From contig JACVTC010000214.1 of the NCBI GenBank assembly GCA_016946835.1, positions 62,001 through 126,000 of the forward strand: DNA of 64,000 nt, read 5' to 3'. The translations under genes and the position numbers were made by a program. Shown one piece after another: positions 1 through 12,379 of this stretch. The notes under the pieces were generated by a model. The model did no database searches. It saw only the letters and a program-made list of their open reading frames with translations, and was not told the origin of the DNA. Every line of letters begins with the position of its first letter. Within the stretch, counting starts at the first letter, position 1. This DNA is from Neocallimastix lanati (nom. inval.) (Eukaryota; Neocallimastigomycota; Neocallimastigomycetes; Neocallimastigales; Neocallimastigaceae).

Positions 1-103
1 TCATTATTTTGAATATAAATATATGGAATTTTAATTATTTTCTTAATTTTATTAATTCTTATTTTCTTATCACAACTAACATTTACAAAACTACTAGATT
101 CAT

Positions 104-545
104 CTATCGGAGAATTTTTATTAATAATTTTCTTTCTTTTATATTAATATTATTATTAAGTGAATACACTTTATTTATAAATTGCTTATTTTTATTATCA
201 TTTGGAATAATCTGAATATTGTTTATTTTTGAATTTTTATTAATAATAACATTTGATTCCATTACCAAACAAGGAGTTATAGATTTATTAGTTCTATTAT
301 TAATGAGTTCAACTTTTAATGGTTCATTAATATTTATTATTTCTTTTATATTTTTATTACTATTTCTCTTGTTAATTATATTTTCAGAATTCTCAATAAT
401 ATCATTATTATTGAAATTAATATTTTCCATATAATTAGTAATATTTATTTTTACAATACTATTAATTTCAATATTATTATTTTGATTTTTCTTTATATTT
501 GCACTATCCTTGAAATTATTTTTGCTTTCTTCTTTAGTAATTATA
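104..545 (-). pseudogene. Asn-rich continuation of the retropepsin-like fragment
   Basis: After a one-base frame change in an A-run near 546, minus-strand coding continues through Lys/Asn/Ile-rich sequence to about position 104. The stretch has no recognisable domain. Its low-complexity composition matches the protease-to-RT spacers of other elements in this window, so I read it as the downstream part of the same degraded polyprotein. The remaining bases to the window edge are AT-rich and unassigned. Confidence 0.25.
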
Positions 546-548
546 ATG

Positions 549-741
549 TTATTTTTTTATTTCGCATTTACTATTATTACTATTTGCTATTTTATTATTT
601 TCTCTGAAATTATCCAATTTTAACGTGTTTAATTTATTTAGTTTCCCGTTTATTATGTCATCAACCGCGTCATTTTTAGTATTTTTAATTTTATTACTAT
701 TATTGCTATTTTTGCTATTATTATTATAAATGTTATTATTA

Positions 742-776
<35 letters not shown>

Positions 777-1199
777 TTCTTCATTTTTATTGATTCTTTT
801 ATTTAAAACAGATAATTTTTCAAGTTTGATTACCACTCTAAATTCATAAGTTCCTTGCTTCAAAAGAATTAAATTGTCTCTTAGGTCAATAATATTTCTG
901 AATTCTCTTTGTATTTTAAAATTCAAACTAACATCATAAAATAGATTTTCTTTCTCAACTACTCTGAATATTACATTTTTTTGAACACCACCAATAGTTA
1001 AATTTAAAATTATAAGTTTAGTTATTCCAGTAATACTTGAGTCATCAATGCAATGATTAAGAATATATTTTTTCAGAAAACTACGATTTACCAAATTATT
1101 TTCACCGTATCCTTTTAAAATACACCTAGCTTCCTTATTATCAACAAGAGCTAATATTCCCATTGCTTCACCATCTACAAACTCATCTTGTTCATCCAC
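549..1199 (-). pseudogene. Retropepsin-like (gypsy protease) fragment
   Basis: The reading frame encodes about 216 residues. The first 120 fit a retroviral-type aspartic protease in layout: a beta strand, a flap-like stretch and a segment resembling the protease part at 2739-3285 (shared pattern of D-S-x-x-I, I-x-L-x-I and F-x-V before a final hydrophobic strand). Where an active protease has D-S/T-G-A, this copy reads L-K-G-Y-G, so the catalytic aspartate is missing. The C-terminal third is asparagine-rich, with a run of about ten Asn. The frame stops at an A-rich stretch near 548 and the same coding sense continues in another frame to the left. I infer a decayed Ty3/gypsy-type Gag-protease remnant. 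A host retropepsin-like protein is possible but less likely. Confidence 0.4.
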
Positions 1200-2297
1200 T
1201 TCATTCTAACTCCAGTTTCAAATCTAACATTTTGAATTAACAATCTTAACAATTTTATTTTTTCTGTTAGGTTATCTTGATTTATATCCATTTTATTTCT
1301 ATATCTATTTTTAAAATGTACTACTAATTAATATTATTAAATATACTACTATTAAAATAAACAATATTTTTATCTTATTATTTATATCTATTGTAATTTT
1401 ATTCCTTAATTTTAGTACTTTTAATCTACATTATTTAAATTTTCCTACTCTTATTTTATTTAAAATAATATTCCTATTATATATTTTATCTAAATTATTC
1501 ACTAAAATGCTAATTAAAATAACAATATTTTTACTATTTCACTCTCTAATTATTATTATTATTTTACTTAAACTACCTTAGTTGTAACACTAATACTATA
1601 TTAATAAATTATTTATATATATATATATATTTATTAGATTTTCCAATATTTTATTTATTTTAAAACAATTTATTTAAACTATACTAAAATGAATGAAATA
1701 ACATATATTGTATAACTTTCTCTTCACCAAAGATAATATAACTATAAATAACAAATAAAAAAAATTAAAAATTTATATCCTAAACAGTATATTTTAATTA
1801 ATCCTAACTGAAGAGAATTTATGTAAATATATACGGATTTATAATTAATTAACAAAATTACTAAATACCACTACTTATAAATTACTTTTTACACAGCACA
1901 TCCCCGATATCTCCACCTATTTTTGATATGCGGGACTTCTATGTGCAATAATTTATAAGTAGTGGGTTTTTAAAATAATGGTTGTTTAGTAAATTTTATT
2001 AATAAAATTATAATATTCGTACAATTAAAATAATAATTCTAATTCCTAAAAATTTACAAGAGAGTTCTCTATTTCTATTATAAATAATTTAATCTATTTA
2101 TAAGAAATAGGTAATATATTAATTATATATTCTAATATATAAACTATATAAATTTTATATGAATTAAAGTATTATAATTATTATAATTATAATAATACAT
2201 ATTGAAATAAAATAAAATAAAATAATTATTATCAAAAAGATATAAATTTAATATTTTATAATTATTATTAAATATACAAATATGTTACTACACATAT
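1200..2297. other. AT-rich stretch without a gene
   Basis: No frame longer than a few dozen codons is convincing here and no retrotransposon motif is visible. The only structured feature is the long hairpin at 1868-1965. A short (TA)n run lies near 1615-1630. Confidence 0.5.
1868..1965. repeat. Long hairpin with GC-richer tip
   Basis: A perfect 17-bp inverted repeat (1868-1884 paired with 1949-1965) encloses about 64 bases. The interior can pair further, with loss of register: TCCCCGATATC around 1901-1911 matches the complement of GATATGCGGGA around 1925-1935. The tip is clearly GC-richer than its surroundings. It could be a MITE end, a structured RNA or a cruciform relic. No function is assigned. 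Confidence 0.5.
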
Positions 2298-2534
2298 TTG
2301 TTTTATATCAATTTCAAAAATAATAATTTAAATAATGATGGAAATAAAGGTAAATATAGAGTAAAGATGTGCTATTTTTGTAACGAAGAAGACCAATCGA
2401 ATAACAAAAATAGAAATAATTTCAAAAATTCAAATATTACTAATTTAAAAGGAACTATAATTAATAAGAAAGTGGACTTTGAAGAAACAAAATTAAAAAT
2501 TAATGAACAGACAGGTAACACAAAACTAATATAG
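2298..2534 (+). pseudogene. Gypsy C Gag C-terminal fragment
   Basis: This is a Lys/Asn-rich fragment of 78 residues. It contains a C-Y-F-C half of a zinc knuckle, but the His and last Cys of C-x2-C-x4-H-x4-C are not in place. It lies directly upstream of a retropepsin with an intact D-S-G and in the same orientation as the integrase tail and LTR further right, so I read it as the C-terminal end of Gag of one plus-strand gypsy remnant. Confidence 0.35.
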
Positions 2535-2738
2535 TACTGTATGAAATTATTAAAGATTTAGTCAATACCAAATGCAATATTACTTTTGGTAAAATTTTAG
2601 ATATATGTCCCAAATTAAGGTTTGAATTAACCAAAAATTTAAAATAAGAAAAAATTAAATTTGTTAGCTCTTTGGATGCCATGGAACCTTTAATAATTAT
2701 TGAAGAAGAAAATAATCAGGATAAAATCAAAAATGCAA

Positions 2739-3285
2739 AATTTCATAGTGACGACTTGGGAATTGTAAATGCATCGGTAGACGATACCGAAGGAAGATCA
2801 CTCATAGATTCGGGAAGTAACTACATATATTAATAGTCTACCTGGTACCTATGAACAAGTTAATATATGGCCGAATCTATGAAGCTCTTGGGGATAGTAC
2901 TATTGCGAACGCTATTGTGGTTCGACTAAAAGTTTCAATTACTAATTATACTCTTACTGCAGATTTCTGTGTCATTGATCATAAAGATATTTATTTTGAT
3001 TTCTTATTAGGACTTAAGTCGATTGCTGATAACTACCTTTTCATTCATCCAATGTTAAGATCTTTGTATCGTTTTAATTCATTTGAAAAATTTGATATCA
3101 TTGCTCCTATAGTTGAGAACCAAGTTATTGAAAAGAATTTGTGTTGTATCAATTTTATTAAACTTAATAAAAATAGTGAAGAAAATAGTATAAAAGAAAT
3201 ATCTAAGAAAAAGAAAGTATCATCTCAGGAGGAAAGAATAAGGACATTAAGAAAAATGAAAATTTTAATAAATCAGAAAAATTAA
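2739..3285 (+). pseudogene. Gypsy C protease (retropepsin)
   Basis: The first part, 2739-2833, encodes a strand followed by L-I-D-S-G-S, the catalytic D-S-G of retropepsins, and then runs into a stop. After a frame change, 2851-3285 encodes 144 residues that cover the rest of the fold, including L-L-G-L, corresponding to the second conserved hydrophobic-Gly motif (I-L-G-x), followed by a Lys-rich tail. The enzyme would cleave Gag-Pol during particle maturation. The frame break makes this copy inactive. Assignment rests on motif order and on neighbouring gypsy parts. Confidence 0.55.
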
Positions 3286-3989
3286 AAATTTCTAATGCAA
3301 AAATTCCAAAAATTAATTTAGACAATAAAATTGAAAATTTCAAAATTATTTCAAATTTAAAAATTTTGAGGGAAAAAGCAAGTTATATAGAAGACCTAAA
3401 ATCATGGAAAATTCCGAAAATTCAATAAATTCTGGAGACATCAAAGATAATAAAACTTATTATAATCAAAATATATAGGAATAAATTAACTAATTCAAAT
3501 GTTAATATATTAGAATAATTATATGAAGAGTAATATAAATTGTAGTAGACATATACAAGAAATAAATCAAAATAAATTAAAAAATTTTTAAATCAATTCA
3601 ATTAAAATCCAATATCATCGAGTATAATAATAATATATTGAACAATATAAATTCTTATATGTTGCAATATAATGAAAGTGATGCTTTTATGGATGAAAAA
3701 CATAAAATTAAAGATTTATGCCAATTGCAAAATCAATTATACTAAGTTTTCAATAATATAATATTATATATGAATAAAATATTAGAAAATAAAATAGATA
3801 TATATATTAACAATAGTAATTATCAAGTTAACGCTATAAATCATAAAGATTCTAGTAGTAATAAAAGTGCAAATGAAATAAAACAAGAACAAAATGAAAT
3901 TAATACTAAAGATAACAAAGAAATTAGAGAATTTAAGAAAGAAATTTTAGAGGACCATATTATAAAATTAAATGGAGAAGAATACATTA
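3286..3989 (+). other. Decayed gypsy C spacer; catalytic pol missing
   Basis: This stretch is Lys/Asn-rich in several broken frames, for example a 75-codon frame at 3770-3997. No RT, RNase H or integrase core motif is visible, although protease lies to the left and the integrase tail to the right. I infer a large internal deletion that removed the catalytic part of pol. Confidence 0.4.
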
Positions 3990-4266
3990 AAGACTGAGAT
4001 AACTCTAGAAAAATTATTAAGAAAAACGAATTTTCAAATACTACAGAAAAATATGCAACAAAGAAACAAAATGAAATAAAAATTGGCGAGTTAGTCAAAG
4101 TAAAAAAATTTTCGAGATATAAATTAGACCCTTATTTTGTTGGACCTTATCAAGTAGTTAAGAAGAAATTTAATACAATTCAATTAATGGTTCCTAACAC
4201 ACATACATGCTTAGAACGACCAGTACACCTTAAAAATATTATCAAATTTAATACAACTAAGGTATA
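3990..4266 (+). pseudogene. Gypsy C integrase C-terminal GPY/F-type domain
   Basis: The frame encodes E-L-V-K-V-K-K-F, then D-P-Y-F-V-G-P-Y-Q-V-V-K, then R-P-V-H-L-K-N-I-I. This is the GPY/F module at the end of many Ty3/gypsy integrases, which helps bind DNA and multimerise the enzyme. The same module is recognisable in element J at 20415-20870 (D-P-Y-F-I-G-P and N-I-H-L-K-N-V). The frame ends about 25 bases before the LTR, as expected for a pol terminus. No chromodomain follows. Confidence 0.6.
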
Positions 4267-4289
4267 GTTGTATCTTAAGGTGAGACGAA

Positions 4290-4640
4290 TGATATAAAAT
4301 GAAATATTCAAATCTTACTTAATATAAAATAGTTTTTATTATTCAAACATAAATAAATGTCATAAATCGAATTTAAATCTAATGATTTTATAACAATTTC
4401 AATATGTGGCTTGATTTCTATATATTAATTATATTTATATATTTATAATTAATAATAAATTTTATAGCATAAATCAATTTTTTCTATATATTCTTATTAT
4501 TTTATATTTATAAGAAAGTTGTTAAATAGCTTTTTAAATATATGTAGTTTTTAAATAAGATTAAATAAATAAATAATAAATTAATATATTTAATAAATAA
4601 ATCCCTACAAAAGTACATCGAACTTTTGAGTTGTATATCA
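4290..4640 (+). repeat. LTR of gypsy family C (3' copy)
   Basis: The LTR begins TGATATAAAATG right after a purine-rich tract (AAGGTGAGACGAA) and ends TTGTATATCA, so it has the usual TG...CA termini. A second copy with the same ends lies at 38515-40599, where it is split by later insertions and carries roughly 240 extra bases in the middle. No upstream LTR is in the window, so the element is truncated on its 5' side. Confidence 0.7.
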
Positions 4641-5799
4641 TATATATTAACAAATAATTGATACTGAAAATAGAACCAATTAAAACTAATTGAAATTCAT
4701 ATTATTTTAATACATATAATCAAATTGAAGAAATATAAACATATAAAAGACAAATTAAAGAAAGAACAACAAAAGTAATAAAATTAATAAATTTTAAATA
4801 TATTTTTAATAAAAAAATAGATTATAAGTAGAAACAACACCAGAAGCAAATCCTGAAACCAAATTATCGAAATTCTCAGATCTCCTAATCATCAATAACA
4901 GTAAAAGTAAAGTGAAACAGATTACAACAACAAATTGAGAATTTAAAAACGTAAATCGAGAATAAAATATAATTTTTTAAATTTTTGTTTATAATAATTC
5001 GTTTATTAATACTTCTTTATTAAAATATAAAAAATAAAAAATAACAATTAAAGAAATGTGAAAAGTATCTTCTATTTATACTTTTCCTAAGTACATTAAT
5101 AATATATTGTTTTATTTAAATTACATATATTCTATTATAAAACTTATTCTAATGAATTTTATTAAATAAAAAAATTATAAACTATAGCTAAATTTAATAA
5201 AATATAATTATTAATTATACTAAATACCAAATAATTTAAGTTCATTTATTATCTATTTATTATTTTAATATTATAAGTAAAGTCTTTATTTATTTTCAAT
5301 TTAAAAACAATGTTTAAAGAGGGATAATTTAAATTTTTAAACTTAATTATAACAAAATAATTTTTTAATTTATTTTGTTTTATATTTTATTCAATTGATT
5401 TAAATCATTGTAAAACAATAATTTTTCGGAATTAATTTTTTATGAAAATTATTATATTAAAAATTTGTCTTATGACTTAAAGAATATACTACAAAAATCT
5501 AGTTCATATAATTTGTTTATTTTATTTATTATTATAAATCAAAGAATAATTTATATTTTTATGCCAAAGGAACTACGATCATAATTTGACAATAATTCAC
5601 ATCATGGCATTTTTCTTGAGTACTGTGATAATTTCTTTACTTTAAATACTTGATGTTATTAATAACAGAATCATTAAATCTCGTATTGTAGAATTTATGG
5701 AAAACTAATCAGAAAATTCCTTTTTTAATCATTTTCGTTCCAATAACGAATTCAGGTAGAGTAGTTATTTAAATAGATTTCAATAAAGTAATAAAATTA
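4641..5799. other. AT-rich stretch without a gene
   Basis: The sequence is highly AT-rich and stop-dense in all frames. I see no LTR ends, tRNA boxes or protein motifs. Short direct repeats of AATAA and TTTAT type are composition effects. Confidence 0.5.
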
Positions 5800-6129
5800 A
5801 TGATTATACTAATAAAACAACAAACAACATTAATAAATAAAATGTTACCACAAATATTAGCCAAAGTAAAAAAAAATCAATCAAAAAATCATTCTTTCAA
5901 AACAAATATAATTAGTAATAAATATGACCACAATTATAATAATAAAAATATTATTATTAAGGATAATAATCAAAATAATATTAATGAAAATTGTAACAAT
6001 ACTACTGACAATAATACAATCAATAATATCAACAACAATACTTTCAATAAAGAATTGCTAATTTCAAATGATTACAATTTTAATAATAATTCAACTAATA
6101 TTAATAATGATATTAAAAATACAAAATGA
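5800..6129 (+). pseudogene. Asn-rich copia Pol linker fragment
   Basis: This 109-codon frame is dominated by Asn, Lys and Ile (N-N-I-N-N type runs). It matches the low-complexity linker that lies between integrase and reverse transcriptase in copia elements A, B, E and F of this window. A decayed RT follows at 6500 in the same orientation, so it is probably the linker of that element. It has no enzymatic motif. Confidence 0.4.
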
Positions 6130-6499
6130 TAAAAATATCAACAAACCAACAAATAATTAATAACATTAATAATTATAAACCATACACAAAAAAATAAACA
6201 GAAAAATTCAAACAATCAACAACATAATAATTTAAAAGGTATTAAATAATTTCATAATTGATTCAAGCAATAGAAACAAAATAAACAAGGACAAATCAGA
6301 CAAGAAAATAAATAAAAATATATATTTTTCGAATCATATAAATTTTATGGATATATTTAAATTTAAAGACAAAATTTTATGGCTAAATGAAGTCAAAAAG
6401 AACTAGAAATCATGAAAAATTTAAATATAATTATTAAGGTAGCACCATCAGGAACCAATATTATATCATAACATTGAATATTTAAATATAAAAGAAATG

Positions 6500-7520
6500 C
6501 AAGTAGAAAGGTATAACCTTTCCACTTTAAAGAAAAGTTAAGGTTAGCTGCTAAATGATATACTCAACAGTATGGTATCGACTACAAAGAAACATTGATA
6601 CTAACACTTAACCAGAATACAATTCGAATCATTACAGTTATTGCAGTACAGAAAAATTTTAATATTATACAAATAGACATTAACTCAGCATATCTAAATG
6701 TACCATTAAATGAGCATATATATATGAAAGAACCAGAGGGTCATTCATCTTACTGAAAGTCCTTTTGGGAACTCCACAAAGCTCTTTACATCCTAAAACA
6801 AGTTGATAAATAATGGAATAATAAACTCAATGAAGAATTGATAAAAATAGCCTTTATTAAAATGAAAAGTGAGCCATGTGTTTATGGAAAATTAAACAAA
6901 GAACGAGAAATAATTTGTATACTTACCAACAATAAACCCAAATTTAAAAATTAAGAAATTTAATGAAACATAATACAGAGGTTTGTTATATTTAGCTATT
7001 TGCACTCATCCTTATATATTATTTGCTGTGAGAAGCGTTTCAAGAAAATCAATTGATCCTAACTTAGAAGATTGAATGGAATGTATTAAAAATTTTTAGG
7101 CATCTCAAATACACAAAAAATTGTGAAATCATAAATGAAAAAGAGATGAAATTAAAAGTATATGTAAATGCTGACTTTGTCGGTGATTCAAATACAAGAA
7201 AATCACCTTTAGGATTTATGCTAATGAGGAACATACCAACAAGTTGGTATTCTAAAATGTAATACTGTGTCTCCACTTCAACCACAGAAGCTAAATATTA
7301 TAGCTTAAGTGAATGCGAAACATTCATTATGGTATAAAAATGTATTAAACGAATTGAATATTAAAGAAATAACTATTATTGTGGACAATAAGGCAAAAAT
7401 AATAGTGAAAACTAGTCAATAAATCCAAAATATAAACACTTCGATATAAGATATCATCATATTAGAGACTTGGTTAATAAGAAGATTATTAAATTGAAAT
7501 ACATAAATTACTGTATTTGT
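6500..7520 (+). pseudogene. Decayed Ty1/copia RT-RNase H
   Basis: Despite many stops and frame changes, the copia RT order is readable: Y-G-I-D-Y-K-E-T (about 6570), I-D-I-N-S-A-Y-L-N (about 6675), L-H-K-A-L-Y-I-L-K-Q (about 6775) and S-E-P-C-V-Y (about 6870). RNase H follows with V-Y-V-N-A-D-F (about 7160), S-T-T-E-A-K-Y-Y-S-L (about 7280) and K-Y-K-H-F-D-I-R-Y (about 7430). The YVDD catalytic region seems to be lost around 6930-6960. It is most like element A. This is an old inactive copy; no LTR is identifiable. Confidence 0.65.
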
Positions 7521-10400
7521 ATATTGTAGTAATGTTTGTATAAGTGAAGAAGTCGTTATATATTATTATTCTGTGTTGTTATTTATGTTTCATGAGTTAC
7601 AATTATGAATATTCATGATTTAAGAACAGCACTAAATATATGGAAAAGAATTAATAAATAATCATAAAGAATATCCAGACTTGAAAGTTGTCATTAAAGA
7701 ACGTAATTAAAATCAATAGAATTTTATTTGTGATAAAACGTGATTTTTATAGATGATGAATTTCTTAAATTAATTCAATAGAAAAAAAAAAGATGGAACC
7801 ATTATAAAATTATCATTTGGAAGTGAAATTTTATTTCAAGCGGTAGTTATTATAAATGTTTTTCAGTTACACATTTTAACTTCTCATTGGAATTATGAAA
7901 ATGCTTAGTTTAAAGTATTGTAATTCGCATCCTTTATACTTTATTTTTTTGCTTTATAACTGGAATAAGATTTTTTTCTGTTTGGATAAATATGAAATGA
8001 ATATCAACTTATCATCTTCTTTCCAATAGAGATAAATTAAATAATAATCTGATGTATTTTTAACCATTAAAATGGTTTTTTATAATATACAATTAATAAT
8101 AATATATATATGGAGTATGAAGTTTTTTTAATTGATTCAATATTAATTAAATATATTATTATTTAATTTTTTAATAATAAGATTTTGTAAAGATTTCTAT
8201 TTGGTATGAGTTTTAGTTATTTAACTTTTACGCATAATTAATAATATAAATATCATTTATATTATTAACATATTAAATATGGAATCCAAAATGATGTTTA
8301 CAAGATAAATTAATAAATCAATTGTAATTTATAATTTTTAAAATATAAAAATTATATTATTAGTTCATTTTTGAATATATTATTTAATATTTTATAATTT
8401 ATATGTAATATAAATGTGGTATACTATTTATTTATATTTAGAAAAATATTCAAATTTTATGTTCTAATATATATATCTTTAACATTTTTTAAATAATATT
8501 TATATAATACAATTTTAAATATTTTTCTATTATATTTTAATATATAAATTATTCTATTATATTTTTGTAATAATATATTTATATATTCTAAAGAAAGATT
8601 AATCTTTGAATTCAAATGTTATATATATGATTATTATTTATTATTGTTTATTATATAGATTATATTATTTTTACATTTTATTTTGTTAAAAGTAAATTTA
8701 TTCAGCAATTGATAAAATTTAATTTTAATATTAATATAATTTTATAAATTATTTTCAAAATATTTTTTAAAATAAGAATATAAATTTTTAGAGATTGATA
8801 TATATTCATTTTTATTTTATTATAAAGAGTCTTTATTTTCATATAATACGTATTATATAATTTAATAATATATATATGAAGTATATTATTTGTTAACAGA
8901 ATAATATATTGTATCAATAGCAATTACATGATCTTCAATTTTTGGATTACTATATTTCTTTGCTACTATATCTATTACTATTTTCATATAATAAATATAA
9001 ATAATAAAGAATTGACAAATATTAATTAATGTTATAAAATTAAATTATTATAAGAAATTAAATTTATTAAAAAGAATAAACAAATATTTAAATAATTAAT
9101 TAATTATATTAATTTTTACCTCATTAAAGCTTTGATTTATAAATCTAATTTTATATGATAAAATACAACCAGCTATTATAACAGCAAAATTAACAGTTTC
9201 TTTTTAATGTTATTATTATGATTAAAAAATAAAATAATATTAAATAAATATATAAAAAAGAAAATAAACAAACAAAATATAAATAATTATATAATATTTT
9301 ATTGTTTATATATTTAAATATATATAATATACCCTATGTAAAGACTCAAATGTTTCTGATAGAAAAATTTTATATCTAAGAAAGAGTACTGAACTAATTC
9401 TATTGCTTTGGATGTTTATGCCACAGCTAACTGAATTATTATTTATTTCTATACCGATTCTTTTGTTTTTTTTGAATTTTAATTTATTTAATAAATATAT
9501 ACATTGTAATATGTTGAATAATTGTAAAATTAAATAAGATATCTTAATATAAATTTACAATTTGATTTTAGTTAATTGCTTATTTATTTTTAGTTATTTT
9601 ATTCTAAATAAAGCATATAAGTAAGAAATTATTATTATTAAAAATATTGTAATAATAATATATAAATGAAACTTAGAATTAATATTAATTAAGCAATTAG
9701 AAAGTATAATAAAATAATTTTAATATTATACAATTTAATAAATTTAATTAGTTTTGTTATTTAATTATATAAAATATAAAATGTATTAGTTAAATGTGGT
9801 AATAACGTACTTATAAAAAAAAATTTACAATTCAAAAAATAATAACAATACAATGTATTTATTCTTAATTGTATATTTATTATACACTTAATAACAATTA
9901 TTTAAAAAATCTAATTTTTAAATATTTTATAAGTTTATTAAATATTTTGATTCTTATAAATATTGAATTTAATATTTATTTTATAATAATCTGTTTTCGT
10001 ACAATTCTTTATATTATACTTTGAGAATTTAATTCCTCATAATAATGTTTTGGAGAAGAAATATTTTGTTTTTAATTATTATATATATAAAATTATTGGT
10101 TGATTCAGAAAAAATTTTTTGAGCCAGATACAAAATTAAATTTTTATTTATTTTGTAGATCCTAATTTAATTAAGTTCAATTTGGAAAAAATTATAAATT
10201 TTAATAATTTAAGTGACAATTTTGAAAATTAAAAAAATTCGAATATTCCTTGTAATTAATATTTTTATTATTTTTATTATTATAATTTTGATAATTTATT
10301 TCAGAATAATTATTATTATTTTGGATATTGTAATTTTCAAAATTGTCATTTAAATTTAAATTTAATTCAAGTAAATAAATTATATAATCAAAATTCAAAT
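7521..10400. other. Long AT-rich stretch, possible host exons within
   Basis: No transposon domain or LTR is recognisable. The segment is stop-dense except for short clean frames on the minus strand at 8886-8988, 9120-9199 and 9333-9470, listed separately. A short direct repeat (AATTTAATTCAAGTAAATAAA type) occurs twice near 10360-10415. Confidence 0.4.
8886..9470 (-). other. Possible spliced host gene fragment
   Basis: Three short minus-strand frames have less repetitive composition than the surroundings. The right one (about 9470 to 9333) ends at a GTATAT donor-like site. The middle one (9199 to 9120) is bounded by an AG acceptor and by GAG/GTAAAA. The left one (about 8988 to 8886) ends in a stop and includes I-E-D-H-V-I-A-I-D-T. 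The gaps are about 130 bases, a plausible intron size. Splicing from middle to left can be in phase using an internal AG, but I could not find a right-to-middle junction that keeps phase. The gene is not recognised. It may be a pseudogene or chance. Confidence 0.2.
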
Positions 10401-10409
10401 TTAATTCAA

Positions 10410-10750
10410 GTAAATAAACAGGAATTTCAAACAATACAGGCCATAATTCGAACAATTTAATTACAAATAATAAAAATGATTAAATTAATGAAAAAGAGTA
10501 TAATTTCAATAATAATTCAAATAATGAATTTTATTCAATTAATAATATAAGCAAAAATAATTCAATTAAAAAAATAACAAAAGTAATAATTGAAAATTTA
10601 AAATATAAAAATTTAATTGAAAACGTAAATAAGAAAAAAAGTAGTAGCAATGATATTGTTAATGAAAATAATTTAAATAAAATTAATGAAATTGCAAATT
10701 TAAATAATTATAATTATAATATTGAAAATAATATTGACAAATTCAATTAA
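10410..10750 (+). pseudogene. Asn-rich copia Pol linker fragment
   Basis: The frame reads Asn/Lys/Glu/Ile-rich sequence with one internal stop near 10480 and no known domain. It lies immediately upstream of a decayed copia RT in the same orientation, in the position where copia A has its Asn-rich integrase-to-RT linker. Confidence 0.4.
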
Positions 10751-10869
10751 TTTTCATTAATAAATTAAAGAAATTAAAAAATATAAATAATTATAATTTA
10801 AATAGAAAATTAAATGAAAATGAGAGTACTGTATACAAAAAAAATAAATAAATAATGACAAATAATATA

Positions 10870-12330
10870 ACATCTGATTAGAACATAGAATTAGAACCAC
10901 CTATACAATATTTGAAAGACTTGATAAAACCTTGTGGATATAGGATATCAATAACATATTAAAAAATATGAAAGAAAAAAATGTTTTTGAAATAGTTAAC
11001 AAAGTACCAAAATAAAATAATTTAATCGACTACAAGTGGGTTTTTAGTTATTAAGGAATGAAATAATAAAACATAAGGCTGGTTAGCAAGAGGTTTTTCA
11101 CAAGTGAATGGTATAGATTATATTGATACTTTCTCGTATACACTTAAGCAAGACTCTTATAATTAAAACTACCATAACAGTTCATAATAATTTTAATATT
11201 AATCAATTAGACATTAAGACTGCATATTTAAATGCAGAAATAAATGAAGAACTCTATATGGAAATACCTAAAGGCATGAAAGAGAAAGGCTATAATATTA
11301 AGTTAAATAAGGATATATAATAGATTGAAGCGTCTCTGGAATAACAAGATAAATAAAACACTTCTGGAACTAGATTTGAAAGGTTAAAACGAGAACCTTG
11401 CGTTTATATACTAAAAAATAATTTTAAAAAAATTTCTTGTATTATAACAATTTATGTTGGAAATAATAAAACAATAAATTTAGTAAAACTTAAAATAAAT
11501 AAACATTTCGAATTAAGTGATATAGGGGATGTTGGTTTCAACATAGGAATAAAATTTATAAAACGAATAGATGGTTAAATTTTACATCATCAAATTTAAG
11601 ATATTTAGAAAATATATTAGAAAGATTTGAAATAAACAAAAATAAAAAAGTATCTAACATGATTAATATAGAGAATGAAAAATTAAAAAATAAAAAATTT
11701 AATCCGAATATATGCAAGCAATGGGTTGCCTATAATATCTTGTGATGTGTACTATACCAGATTAATATTCGCTACCATAAGGCCTCGAGAAAAAATCAAA
11801 ATCAACATATGAAGATTGGATTAATGTCTTAAATATCTTTAAATATTTGAATTATACAAAATATTATGGTCTAAAAATAACTAATAATATAAATATTATA
11901 GCTTATACTGATGCTGATGCTGATTTAGGAAACGATGAAGAAACAAAAAGATCTACTACAGAATTCTTAATAATGATGGGAAACACTCTGATAACTTGGT
12001 ATTCTAAATTGTAACATTGTATTGCTTTATCTATCACCGAAGGTGAGTATTGTAGTTTAAACTAATGTGCTTTAAGAATTTGTGGCTAACTTTTTAAATG
12101 AGTTAAGAATAAATATAAAATATATAAACATTAATGTGGATAATAAAGTAACTATTTATAATAGTAAAAATGAAATTATTAATCAAAGATCAAGAAATAT
12201 ATAATTAGGAGATTTCATAAAATTAGGTAATTTATTAAGGAAGAAAAAATTAAATTAGAATATGTTAAATCCCAAAACAATTTAGCTGACTTAACGAAAT
12301 ATCTAAATTGATCTTATAATGAAAAAATTA
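10870..12330 (+). pseudogene. Decayed Ty1/copia RT-RNase H, family A-like
   Basis: Motifs appear in copia order through several frames: I-E-L-E-P-P (pre-RT, also in element A), N-I-N-Q-L-D-I-K-T-A-Y-L-N-A-E (about 11195-11240), L-Y-M-E-I-P (about 11255), R-E-P-C-V-Y (about 11395), D-I-G-D-V-G-F-N-I-G-I-K-F (about 11520-11560), then an RNase H part with G-N-T-L-I-T-W-Y-S-K near 11990. At the position of YVDD it reads I-Y-V-G-N, so the catalytic aspartates are not preserved. The intact stretch 11123-11320 is the best-preserved part. It is followed by an LTR of family A type, as expected for the 3' end of a copia element. Confidence 0.7.
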
Positions 12331-12379
12331 AGAAATATTTTATTAGCGAGAATAGAAGAGTATTAAACTTATTGAAGAA

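Noticed and set aside
8702-8923. A small Ile/Tyr-rich protein
   Set aside because: Its composition is that expected from random AT-rich sequence and there is no motif or context support.
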